The notes under the pieces were generated by a model. It did no database searches. It was not told the DNA's origin and saw only the letters and a list, made by a program, of their open reading frames with translations. Positions 33,849-43,490 of a stretch of 64,000 nt of DNA are shown here, one piece after another (positions within the stretch are counted from its first letter, which is position 1; every line of letters starts with the position of its first letter). Position numbers and translations under genes: made by a program. This DNA is from Motiliproteus sp047633175 (GTDB taxonomy: Bacteria; Pseudomonadota; Gammaproteobacteria; Pseudomonadales; Balneatricaceae), in the NCBI GenBank assembly GCA_047633175.1, contig JBLIEQ010000022.1, forward strand, positions 3,024 through 67,023, read 5' to 3'.

Positions 33849-34616
33849 ATGGTTGCACATGTAATGATCCAACTAAAACCTGAAGATCTTCCAGAAAAAG
33901 GCCTGCTGGTCAACTACAGATGCGGCGAGATTTTCGACAACAAGATCGAATGGGCCGATGCCTCAGAAGGTGTACTTCACGCCGAACAGTCTAGCAATGA
34001 TCTTAACGAGACTGGTATCAATATCATCGATTCAGGGACTCAGGGCTATGCGGGATTTGAGCCCAGGACCGGCAACTACTGGCGCTATCAACAAGACGCT
34101 GATCCGGATGTGTTCCGTGAACAATGCATGCAGATCATAGAGATTAAGGAACCCTTTTCGCCACGCTCTTCATGGACAGCTTGGGGCGCCACACAAAGCA
34201 GGGTCTCCGGAGAGGGCCTGAGCCTCTCCTTAAAGAACGCAGTAACCGGGTCTAAACTACGTTATAAGATAACGAGCCAGGGGTTCAGCTATCATATAAA
34301 AGACCTCTCTCACGGCCGAAAATCACTACAGGCACTTAAGCATGATTTTATTTTAAATCAAATACTTAATATAAGCTTTAAAAAGCTGGATTATCATCAG
34401 GTTGACTTCAAGACAGAACCCAACGCAGAGACGCAAGCGGGCGGAAGTTTCAGCATCCACTTCCAACATGAGCACTGCCTGATCGAATACCAGCTCTCAG
34501 AACAGCTCTTTTCATTAGCGGTTTTTGATACGACCGGGAACAAGACCCGGCTGCTTAAGCGGATCAATCTGCCGCACAGCGACGTGCTGGAAGGTACCCG
34601 CACCTTTCTCGATTAG
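33849..34616 (+). CDS. Protein of unknown function (255 aa)
   Basis: ATG 33849 has a GAGGA site 7 nt upstream and is preferred to an earlier start at 33807. The product is soluble, without signal peptide or membrane segment, and looks mixed alpha/beta. Notable features are a Trp/Tyr-rich patch (GFEPRTGNYWRYQQ, PRSSWTAWGATQ) and a basic mid-region (SHGRKSLQALKHDF). I do not recognise a family. It stands alone between a response regulator gene and a repeat element. Confidence 0.6.
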   Translation: MVAHVMIQLKPEDLPEKGLLVNYRCGEIFDNKIEWADASEGVLHAEQSSNDLNETGINIIDSGTQGYAGFEPRTGNYWRYQQDADPDVFREQCMQIIEIKEPFSPRSSWTAWGATQSRVSGEGLSLSLKNAVTGSKLRYKITSQGFSYHIKDLSHGRKSLQALKHDFILNQILNISFKKLDYHQVDFKTEPNAETQAGGSFSIHFQHEHCLIEYQLSEQLFSLAVFDTTGNKTRLLKRINLPHSDVLEGTRTFLD

Positions 34617-34642
34617 CCGCTGTAGCAGGTTAAAAAACGTAG

Positions 34643-34811
34643 CTATTCAGTACATTTTTTCGCTATGCAATTGATTATGGAGTGTTTGTGGAAAGAGTCT
34701 CTTTGGCAAGGAAGCCAAAGCTAAGCCTACAGGGATGGGTCCATAGGTGTAAGCAAGGCGTCTCTTGGAACAAATGCTCCATAGTTTCAAGTCGATCCCT
34801 GTGCTGCATAG
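34643..34811. mobile_element. MITE-like element with nested inverted repeat (copy 1)
   Basis: The ends CTATTCAG (34643) and CTGCATAG (to 34811) are inverted repeats. Inside, TATGGAGTGTTTGTGG.. (34676-34699) and ..CAAATGCTCCATA (34760-34783) form a second 24-nt imperfect inverted repeat around a CTTTGGC/GCCAAAG hairpin (34701-34720). Without the inner 108 bp, the outer part matches the short element at 35491-35554 closely, suggesting one element inserted in another, or a deletion derivative. Confidence 0.6.
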
Positions 34812-34813
34812 TT

Positions 34814-34852
34814 AAAAAAAAAGCCTGCCAGAATACTGGCAGGCCTTTATGG
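34814..34852. terminator. Bidirectional rho-independent terminator
   Basis: A perfect stem GCCTGCCAG/CTGGCAGGC (34823-34844) with a short loop is flanked by a nine-A run on the left and a T-run on the right. It serves the minus-strand gene at 34878-35471 and could end plus-strand transcription too. Confidence 0.85.
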
Positions 34853-34877
34853 TTCTAGTACGGGTACTGTAAGAGTG

Positions 34878-35471
34878 CTACCCGTCATCATCCGCCTCAT
34901 AGCCTCTATAAGCATCGTAAGACTCCACTTCCAGAGCATCCGCAGAGCTAATCGCATCCGCACCTGATCCCAGTGACTCAGGAACCGCTACCAGGCCATC
35001 ACTAAAGCCGATCACCAGTAACCCCAGCTGTTTACACCGACGCAGGCACTGCTCCAGGTCTCTCACGGCACTGATCTGAGCGTGTGACAGCCCCTGCTCT
35101 ATCGGCGCCTGGATGGCAGGCTGCCGCGTGGCCAGCGGCGGTGGCACGCTATTGTCGACAGGGATGGCTGCAGGTGAAGACTCGGAAGGCTTAGATGCCG
35201 TGCTCGGCGCGACCTGCGCTATAACGTGTTCCGTTGCATCCTCAGACCCGACAGAAACAACCCTTTTCCTGGCTGAAACCTGCTTAAGGGTAAAGCCGTG
35301 GTCATCCAATAGGTATATATTAACATCTCTTTTTTGCAGCTTGATAAGACATATTTTTAATATCGAAAAATGCCGCTCGCTACCGCAATAGATATGCCCA
35401 CCCTCATCCAGACTCTGTACGGTCTTGAGGATATTCGAGACTTTGGCATCTTCAGGGATGTCGATATTCAT
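34878..35471 (-). CDS. Protein of unknown function (197 aa)
   Basis: The protein begins MNIDIPEDAKVSNILKTVQS and has an N-terminal alpha/beta domain (residues 1-70), a Ser/Pro-rich linker (85-125), and a C-terminal domain with LEQCLRRCKQLGLLVIGFSDGLVAVPE, followed by an acidic tail ending EADDDG. No signal peptide or membrane helix is present. A strong terminator follows it. I do not recognise the family; the linker suggests two independently folding modules. Confidence 0.6.
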   Translation of the reverse strand: MNIDIPEDAKVSNILKTVQSLDEGGHIYCGSERHFSILKICLIKLQKRDVNIYLLDDHGFTLKQVSARKRVVSVGSEDATEHVIAQVAPSTASKPSESSPAAIPVDNSVPPPLATRQPAIQAPIEQGLSHAQISAVRDLEQCLRRCKQLGLLVIGFSDGLVAVPESLGSGADAISSADALEVESYDAYRGYEADDDG

Positions 35472-35490
35472 AAAACCCAGTTGAATGTGT

Positions 35491-35554
35491 AATTATTCAG
35501 AACATTTACTTTCGCTATTCGATTGATTCAAGTCGATGCATATGCTGAATAATT
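35491..35554. mobile_element. MITE-like element, short form (copy 2)
   Basis: AATTATTCAG (35491-35500) and CTGAATAATT (35545-35554) are perfect 10-bp terminal inverted repeats of a 64-bp element. The interior (TTCGCTATTCGATTGATTCAAGTCGAT region) matches the outer part of the element at 34643-34811. It sits immediately upstream of the 197-aa unknown gene. Confidence 0.65.
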
Positions 35555-35629
35555 ACTTTAATTTATTATACTGTTGATAAGACTACCCTGACTCGCTCCC
35601 AGGCGCCAGATATGAACCTATTCAAGCTG

Positions 35630-36301
35630 TTAGTTGCTTTTGCTGTACTTGCTATCCAGTTCCGCGACCAGAGCCCGCAGATTAGTATTCTCCTGCAGCA
35701 GTGCCTGCATGGCCGCATCGCCTGACGCGTCGTGCTGCCGTTTTAGCCGTTGGCGCAGCTGGTCACCTTCCGACTCGAGCCTGCTGATAACCCCGGCACT
35801 GATCTTGGCCTCACGCATCAACTCGGCGGCATTAGACTCAGCGTTCAGCACCCGCTGCTCTAACGCCAACCGATCCTGACCTGCATCATGCAGCTGCCGA
35901 TAGAGCTGCTGCTGCAGCTCAACCTGTTGTGATAATTTATCCAGCACCTCCGTCAATCGGATCTGCTGCAGCCCGATCTCATCCCGATGCGAACCCCGCA
36001 GTGCTTTGAGTTGCCGCTTAGCCTGATCCTGCTGTCCTTCAAACTCTCTTCGGGATCTATCGACCGCGTTCTGCCACCAGGTGATCATCATTTCCGACAG
36101 GCCATCAGGAAGGTCGGGGTAGTCACGACCCTGCTGCAGGCGCTGACCGAGCGTTTGCCACCACTCCCCCAGTGCTTTATGGATCGTAGACAGACTCCCT
36201 TTCCCCAGACGGTCACGAACATTTTGCTGGGTAGGTCGAACCCCCTCCGCCAACAGGCTATCGGCAACCTCAAAAACCCGGCTGTAGGTATCACTTTTCA
36301 T
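35630..36301 (-). CDS. KfrA-like DNA-binding coiled-coil protein
   Basis: The 223-residue protein has an N-terminal KfrA-type DNA-binding domain (RVFEVADSLLAEGVRPTQQNVRDRLGKGS, here the helix-turn-helix is PTQQNVRDRLG..SLSTIHKAL) followed by a long Gln/Arg/Leu-rich coiled coil to the C-terminus. KfrA proteins are known from plasmids and also occur on chromosomes, where they organise DNA or autoregulate. It is downstream of helD on the same strand, 128 nt away. Confidence 0.75.
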   Translation of the reverse strand: MKSDTYSRVFEVADSLLAEGVRPTQQNVRDRLGKGSLSTIHKALGEWWQTLGQRLQQGRDYPDLPDGLSEMMITWWQNAVDRSRREFEGQQDQAKRQLKALRGSHRDEIGLQQIRLTEVLDKLSQQVELQQQLYRQLHDAGQDRLALEQRVLNAESNAAELMREAKISAGVISRLESEGDQLRQRLKRQHDASGDAAMQALLQENTNLRALVAELDSKYSKSN

Positions 36302-36429
36302 AGAAGGCCGAACCTGAGAAATAAAACAGTCACTATACAGTGGTCAGATTTTTTAGCACATGGCGACGACAGTATTGAGTCCCTTTCGGCCGTGGAGTAG
36401 TCACGGAGAGTTTATCAATGGAGCACCCA

Positions 36430-39330
36430 TTAATGGAGCACCATCGACGGGGACGGGCCGTTGATAACGTTTTCAGTATGCCGACAGCTTGGCGCGTCAT
36501 CACCACGAAAGTTTTTACAGCCCCAAAACTGACCCCGAGTGCCTGTTCTTAATAGCATTTCAGCCCCGCAGTCAGGACATACCGGCGACCAGTGTCCACA
36601 GCCATCGTCGAGACACCTCTTGAACCGCCCTTCCCGCTTCATCGCCTGACCACAGCGCTGGCAGCCCTTCTCTGCATGATTGCAGAGGGGGTAGTGGGAA
36701 CAACCAAAAAAGACACCAAACTTACCCGATCGTGGGACCAGAGAACCGGTTTCACAGCGCAGGCAGTTAATCGTTACAAAAAGGGTTTGAACGAGCGAGG
36801 TTTCAAATTCATTTTTTTCTATGGGATAGCCAGCATCGATCAATTCCACCACAAACTTTGATGCAACTGCCATATCGCATGCCAGATAGACGCGGTGACG
36901 CGCCCGCGTCAGAGCCACGTAGAACAGCCGTCGCTCCTCAGCGTGAGGATAGGATTCTGCGGCTGGCAATAATGCCTCTAACAAAGGATGCGTAACCTTC
37001 TCGGAGGGGAAACCCTGCTTGCCGTCCTCAAGACCCACGATCACGACATAATCCGCCTCCCGCCCCTTGGATGCATGAATGCTCAGCGCCTCTATATTCA
37101 GGCTCGAATAATCCTGGTTGAGCACGGCGAGCTCAGATTTATCCGGCAATCGAAACCAGAAACGCGCCAGCAGATAGACACTGCTGCCCGGTGTCGCCTG
37201 GCGTGCGATAGCGGTCAGAATGCTGTGGAACAGCTTCAGTGGTTCAGACCTATCTCGGCTTTGCCGTAACAGCGACACCGCCGGCAAATTAACCGCTGAG
37301 TACGTGGTTAACTGTTTTTTAACCTGTGCCGGGTTTTTCATTACAAACTGCGAGGCAATATCACAGATGCTGTTATTAAAGCGGAAGGTCTTATCCAGCG
37401 TGGTGGTCACCGTCGCGCCGAAATACGGCCCGAAGCCACTCGTCAGACTGACATCACTACCGGAAAAACGATAGATGGCCTGCCAATCATCGCCAACGCA
37501 AAACAATGAACAGTCAGCACTGGCCACCTGTAAAGCCTTAATGAGCCGTGCCCGGGGTTCCGATATATCCTGAAACTCATCCACCAGGATAAACTTCCAA
37601 TGAGGCTTGAAGGCCCCCTCCTGCACATAGCCAAGCGCCTGGCCGATCATGTCATCAAAATCGATCTCTTCACGAGCCGCCAGGAGGTCCTGATACCGAT
37701 CAAATACGGGCTCGAGCAGTAACAACGCCGCCTCAACCTGCGACGGATCTGATGCGCAGGCGATTTGCTGACGCAACCGCACTTCATCGAACCAACAGGC
37801 CTTGTAACGACTCAAAAACTGACTCAATAGCTCGGCGAAACGGCTGACAGCTCCCACCTCTCTCAGGGTTTCCAGTACCGCCTCGTCGGGAAGCGGATCA
37901 AACGCAACCTTGAGCCGCACCAGCTTGTCATACAAGTTTTCGAGCAGGCAGCCTTCGCGCTGCTCGTAGTGATAGGTTTCCAGCAAGCTGGTCTTATGGT
38001 TCTGATGAAGCGCTCGTTTCCAGCGCAGATCCGCCTGATACTTGTCCCGATCGACATAGGGTGCGGTATCCCCGTTCCTATCGATACCCAGGTGCTCGAT
38101 GTAGATGCCGTACTCTGGGAGATAAAAATCGGGCAGGTAGGTTCTAAAACCTAAATTTCGCGTCTGGGCGTCGCGATAGGGGTGTTCATACTCATACTCA
38201 ACACCCATGCGAAACAGCCAGTTGGCGATCAGGCACTCCTCAAAGCTTTTTACCTCTTCGCCTTTCAGCGTCCGAATCTCATTGGCTGCCAGGTACTGGT
38301 AATACTCACCCAAACTCTTAAAGTCGAATGGGTTTTTCTCTGGGTGCAGATGCTTTTCAAAATACTGGACCGCCAGACGCCGGTAAGTAGGTTCCTCCAG
38401 CAACGCGTCAAACCAGGTATCAACCTGCTTCGCCAGGCGCTTTGCGTCTTCCACCAAGGGACTGATCGTGGACTTACTACCCTCCACCCTGGCTATGATC
38501 TCCTGCCCCAGGGCATGAAAAGTCTTGGCTTTCACCGAATCGCCTGTTAACCGCTGCGCCAGCCTTTCACGCATCTCTTTAGCGGCCTTGTTGCCATAAG
38601 CGAGCAGCAGCACTTCGGATGCCCGCGCCTGACCGCTTTGAATCAGGTACGCGGCTCGCCCCACCATCGTGCTGGTCTTACCTGTACCTGCACCCGCTAA
38701 GACCAAGTTGTGGTCTTCATCGATGATGCAGGCATCGCGCTGGTTTTGGGTAAGAGGGTTGGACTCGATGCTATCGAGGAGCATCTTATACTGCGCCTTC
38801 TGTTGCTGAACATATCGATCCCTGAAGGGTTGAATCGAAGCCGCATCCCAATCGGCCCACTCTCGCAGCTGTACAAAGGGCGCACGTACCCGTTCGCAAA
38901 CGACGCCCTCGGGCGGTAATGAGGCAAATAGACTAAGCGCCTTCGCAGCCTCATCCCTGATGCGCTGCCACCGGCTGGTTCGCAAATAGCGGGGCTGATT
39001 AAGCATCTGCTGTAAGCGAGCGACCTCGGTATTGGCGGTGCCCGCATGGTATCCATACCAGCCCAGCTCTACTTCGACTTTAAATGCATTCGCACGTTCA
39101 CCGGCCAGCCAATCGATCCTGAGGGTCGCATCTTGCACTTTCAGAATCACGGCATCGAAAATGATACCCAGGCTAAGCTGCGGGACCTCAGCGAGTTCGG
39201 ACCACGCGAGAAACACCGGTTCAGTCTCGCTGTTGAGGATAATCCCGGTAGCGGTTACTCCGGCATCCAGCCATGGATGACCAAACCATGTTCCAATCCA
39301 ATGCGTCCCGTACGTGTTTATAGTGTCCAA
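36430..39330 (-). CDS. helD: DNA helicase IV (UvrD/Rep superfamily) with C-terminal zinc fingers
   Basis: This superfamily 1 helicase of 966 residues has motif I (LAGAGTGKTSTMVGRAA, about residue 212), the HelD-type insertion with a nuclease-like fold (YLPDFYLPEYGIYIEHLG), motif II (FILVDEFQDIS), GDDWQAIYRFSG, and motif VI (FYVALTRARHRVYLA). The C-terminal 100 residues hold topoisomerase-type zinc fingers (CLRCETGSLVPRSGK.., CQRCGQAM, CPDCGAEM), making it longer than E. coli HelD (684). Such Zn modules recur in HelD relatives. Confidence 0.88.
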   Translation of the reverse strand: MDTINTYGTHWIGTWFGHPWLDAGVTATGIILNSETEPVFLAWSELAEVPQLSLGIIFDAVILKVQDATLRIDWLAGERANAFKVEVELGWYGYHAGTANTEVARLQQMLNQPRYLRTSRWQRIRDEAAKALSLFASLPPEGVVCERVRAPFVQLREWADWDAASIQPFRDRYVQQQKAQYKMLLDSIESNPLTQNQRDACIIDEDHNLVLAGAGTGKTSTMVGRAAYLIQSGQARASEVLLLAYGNKAAKEMRERLAQRLTGDSVKAKTFHALGQEIIARVEGSKSTISPLVEDAKRLAKQVDTWFDALLEEPTYRRLAVQYFEKHLHPEKNPFDFKSLGEYYQYLAANEIRTLKGEEVKSFEECLIANWLFRMGVEYEYEHPYRDAQTRNLGFRTYLPDFYLPEYGIYIEHLGIDRNGDTAPYVDRDKYQADLRWKRALHQNHKTSLLETYHYEQREGCLLENLYDKLVRLKVAFDPLPDEAVLETLREVGAVSRFAELLSQFLSRYKACWFDEVRLRQQIACASDPSQVEAALLLLEPVFDRYQDLLAAREEIDFDDMIGQALGYVQEGAFKPHWKFILVDEFQDISEPRARLIKALQVASADCSLFCVGDDWQAIYRFSGSDVSLTSGFGPYFGATVTTTLDKTFRFNNSICDIASQFVMKNPAQVKKQLTTYSAVNLPAVSLLRQSRDRSEPLKLFHSILTAIARQATPGSSVYLLARFWFRLPDKSELAVLNQDYSSLNIEALSIHASKGREADYVVIVGLEDGKQGFPSEKVTHPLLEALLPAAESYPHAEERRLFYVALTRARHRVYLACDMAVASKFVVELIDAGYPIEKNEFETSLVQTLFVTINCLRCETGSLVPRSGKFGVFFGCSHYPLCNHAEKGCQRCGQAMKREGRFKRCLDDGCGHWSPVCPDCGAEMLLRTGTRGQFWGCKNFRGDDAPSCRHTENVINGPSPSMVLH

Positions 39331-39644
39331 CCCTTAAATACCTTCGCTAAAAAATCGGCTGAATCAGAGTTCACTCAAAAATCATTCCATTATCTAAGCA
39401 AAAAAAGATGCAAGAAAAACAAGACGCCCTATTGAACGGGTGCGACACCATACCAACAGTGTGAAGTTGATTCAATTTGAACAATTTCAGAGGCCTGTCA
39501 AGATGATCCCCTAACCCCCTAACCCCTAAGGCGCGGGACCTCAGCGGGATCCGCTGGACAAACCCACGAGGGATGCCTAATCTTAATAAGACATTCCTGT
39601 CAAGCTGATGACCACCTATCCTGTCAACCTATGGAGGACTTATC
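39331..39644. other. Intergenic region upstream of helD and the 70-aa gene
   Basis: The 314-nt gap contains the helD promoter region, a short C-rich stretch (about 39507-39530) and three imperfect copies of CCTGTCAA.. (near 39496, 39597 and 39619). I see no gene and no strong secondary structure. Confidence 0.4.
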
Positions 39645-39857
39645 ATGAACACGACGGTTACGGGGACCTACCAATCTGCTACCCAGGTCAAAAACACCCA
39701 GGAGGATCTTATTGCCCTCGGAATCCCGAGGGAACAGATATTTGTTGATGAGAACAACCACCAAATCAAGATAATGATCCCAGAGGTCACTGAACCCGAG
39801 ATCGAGGTTATTCTCAAGCGCCATCAATTCAGTGAGATCACCGCACGACGCCATTAG
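39645..39857 (+). CDS. Small protein of unknown function (70 aa)
   Basis: A very good ribosome binding site (TGGAGGA, 8 nt) precedes ATG 39645. The product is a compact alpha/beta protein: a strand (TTVTGTYQSATQ), helix (VKNTQEDLIALGIPREQIFVD), strand (HQIKIMIPE) and helix (TEPEIEVILKRHQF), a ferredoxin-like order reminiscent of general-stress/heat-induced proteins with a YqfA- or YflT-like N-terminus. No exact family is claimed. Confidence 0.7.
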   Translation: MNTTVTGTYQSATQVKNTQEDLIALGIPREQIFVDENNHQIKIMIPEVTEPEIEVILKRHQFSEITARRH

Positions 39858-40181
39858 CGTTGCTATCTGCCGGGACCGGGTCGGGGTCTTCGCCTGAAGC
39901 ATCCTGCGGGGTCTGGTCTTTATGAGAGCCTGGTCTTTGTGAGAGCCTGGCAGCAGGCGATCTCTTGATAAAAATACCCCCCCCCCAAAGGGAACAGGAT
40001 TCCCGGATTCCCGGATTCCTTTGGGCACAGCTGTCATTCTTTAGCGCAGCAACAGCCCGTTCAAAACTATTCCAACAATGCGGCTAGGTGGCAAGAACCT
40101 TCAGTTGCAGACCCTCAGTGAACCCCTGGTTTTAAGAGACCACGGCGTAGGCCCTTAGTTTCAACCAACAACGATCATTAC
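39858..40181. other. Intergenic region with REP-like remnant and palindromic GGATTCCC repeat
   Basis: The gap contains a REP-like piece (GAGCCTGGCAGCAGGCGATCTC, 39944-39965), a run of nine or more C, and a CCCAAAGGGAA/TTCCTTTGGG inverted repeat enclosing three GGATTCC units (about 39980-40025). The last can act as a terminator for the 70-aa gene. Confidence 0.45.
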
Positions 40182-40223
40182 TTGATCTATATCATCAACA
40201 CCTCTTTTTTTTAGGGTTATTAT
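40182..40223 (+). promoter_or_regulatory. ompW: FNR/Anr-type promoter of ompW
   Basis: TTGATCTATATCAT (40182-40195) matches the FNR consensus TTGAT-N4-ATCAA at nine of ten positions. A TATTAT -10 box lies at 40218-40223, so transcription should begin near 40230. The FNR site is then centred at about -41.5, the class II activator position. Induction under low oxygen is predicted. Confidence 0.7.
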
Positions 40224-40253
40224 GTACGCATTAATTAAACCAAGGAGATATTA

Positions 40254-40922
40254 ATGAAAACGTTGATCTTTACAGCTATTGCGGGCGCAGCTCTGGGTCT
40301 TGCCAGTACGACCGTTGCGGCTTTTGAAACAGGCGATATCGTTGTAAGGGGTGGTTTGACCAATGTCGCTCCCCAAGATGATAGCGGCAAGGTCCATGTG
40401 GGTGGGACTGCAACTCCTTATGAGGTAAGTGTCGACAATGATACTCAGCTGGGCCTTAACCTAGTGTATTTCTATACGCCTCGTGTGGCGGTGGAGCTAT
40501 TAGCGGCCACGCCGTTCAGCCATGATATGGCGCTCGAAAATGCGGGTGCGCTTAACGGCCCTCTGGGAGAATCTAAGCAACTGCCACCAACCCTGAGTGT
40601 GCTGTATTACTTCGGGGCAACAGATGCCGCACTCCAGCCTTACGCCGGCGTTGGCGTAAACTACACCGCCTTCTTTGACGAAAAATTTACTGCCGAGAGC
40701 GAAGCTAATGGATTCAGCGACCTGGAACTGGATAACTCCTTCGGTCTGGCGGTTCAGGCAGGCTTCGATTATCAGCTCGATAAGCACTGGATGATCAACG
40801 GCTCCGTACGCTATATCGATATAGATACTACCGCCAACTTCAAAACAGGTGGAACTAGTAGCCATGTAGATGTAGACATCGACCCGATCGTCTCCTCGCT
40901 GATGGTCGGCTACCGGTTCTAA
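40254..40922 (+). CDS. ompW: OmpW-family outer-membrane protein
   Basis: OmpW is an eight-stranded beta-barrel with a hydrophobic channel. The 222-residue precursor starts with a signal peptide (MKTLIFTAIAGAALGLAST.., cleavage after VAA). Family features follow: GDIVVRGGLTNVAP, LNLVYFYTPRVAVELLAATPF, PPTLSVLYYF, YAGVGVNYTAFF and the C-terminal MVGYRF ending in Phe for BAM recognition. A perfect AAGGAG site precedes ATG 40254. Confidence 0.95.
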   Translation: MKTLIFTAIAGAALGLASTTVAAFETGDIVVRGGLTNVAPQDDSGKVHVGGTATPYEVSVDNDTQLGLNLVYFYTPRVAVELLAATPFSHDMALENAGALNGPLGESKQLPPTLSVLYYFGATDAALQPYAGVGVNYTAFFDEKFTAESEANGFSDLELDNSFGLAVQAGFDYQLDKHWMINGSVRYIDIDTTANFKTGGTSSHVDVDIDPIVSSLMVGYRF

Positions 40923-40938
40923 GCCCTATTGACGACGA

Positions 40939-40988
40939 CCGACAGCAAGCTGCTGACAACCGCACTGCGGCTGTCGGCAGTCTCTTTG
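40939..40988 (+). terminator. Terminator downstream of ompW
   Basis: CCGACAGC (40939-40946) pairs with GCTGTCGG (40970-40977), followed by CAGTCTCTTTGTT. The short T-rich tail makes it a moderate candidate. Confidence 0.55.
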
Positions 40989-41224
40989 TTATCATCAGGC
41001 CATCGAGCATCCGCTAGGCCATATATTTATTAAACAGCGGTGCCAACCAACGCGCACCCAGAATCAACGCAAAAAAGCAGCCCTGTGCCTACCGTCTCCA
41101 GGATGCGCAACAAGCAACCGACCTCTTCCCCCTCCAGACAGCTTCCCTGATAGCCCTCCAGACAAGAAGCCGTGGCGCAAAACGGCACCTCGTAGTCGTA
41201 TCTGGTTAGAAACCCAATCTGCCA

Positions 41225-41326
41225 GGCGGATATACTGCTAAATATTCAACAGCCTCCTGGTGGCCCACCAGAGCGAAAACTCCGCCAAATAGGTCATAGG
41301 GGCTACTGCATCGGCTGCTACGATGC
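41225..41326 (+). promoter_or_regulatory. Structured leader RNA candidate of the formate dehydrogenase operon
   Basis: GGCGGA (41225-41230) pairs perfectly with TCCGCC (41281-41286) and encloses a very strong hairpin CTGGTGG/CCACCAG (41257-41271). A second hairpin GCATCG/CGATGC follows (41308-41326). The leader ends 65 nt before fdsG. A cis-regulatory RNA, possibly sensing molybdenum cofactor, would fit the operon, but I cannot confirm a match to a known class. Confidence 0.35.
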
Positions 41327-41391
41327 GTTACCTTGACATCCATATACGCATAACTATCAACACAAATAACAAACAACAGACGGTAGACGAG

Positions 41392-41882
41392 ATGAGCGAC
41401 AACGCTGCAACTGAGCGCACGGCCATAACCACCCAGGTCGAGCAACTGAAACAGCAACCCGGTGCCCTGCTGCCTATTCTTCATGGGATTCAGACCCAGC
41501 TTGGCTATATACCTGCGGCTGCGATCCCTATTATTGCCACCGCTCTGCTGCAGACCCGCGCGGAGATCGAGGGGGTGATCAGCTTTTATCACCACTTTCG
41601 CACCACTCCCCCCGGACGCAATCTGCTCCAAATCTGTCGCGCCGAAGCCTGTCAGGCCCGGGGTTCTAAGGCGCTGGAACAGCATGCTCAGGCAACCCTG
41701 GGCATAGACTATCACCAGACCACTTCGGATCGGGAGTACAGTCTGGAGCCGGTTTACTGCCTGGGCAACTGCGCCTGCGGCCCCTCTGTAAGGGTGGGCG
41801 ACGAGATTATCGGCAACGTCAATCCGCAACGGTTTGACCAACTTATCGATCAACTCTCGACCCTGCCCCTGGAGTTTAAGTG

Positions 41883-41883
<1 letters not shown>
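41392..41883 (+). CDS. fdsG: NAD-dependent formate dehydrogenase, gamma subunit
   Basis: FdsG is a NuoE-like thioredoxin-fold subunit with one 2Fe-2S cluster that relays electrons toward the flavin in FdsB. The 163-residue protein has LPILHGIQTQLGYIP, YHHFRTTPPGRN and the four cluster cysteines in LLQICRAEACQARG and VYCLGNCACGPS. ATG 41392 is preferred to an in-frame ATG at 41323. The ribosome binding site is weak. The stop overlaps the next start (TGATG). Confidence 0.92.

Positions 41884-43482
<1,599 letters not shown>

Positions 43483-43490
<8 letters not shown>

Noticed and set aside
39500..39530. Telomere-like CCCCTAA repeats
   Set aside because: Only two or three imperfect units in a bacterial intergenic region; most likely chance or a degraded repeat.
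40342..40362. GTTGTAA match to the core of an E. coli Ter site within ompW
   Set aside because: Only the 7-mer core matches, it lies inside a coding sequence, and the other Ter positions disagree. Another such match in fdhD (near 46480) is equally poor.
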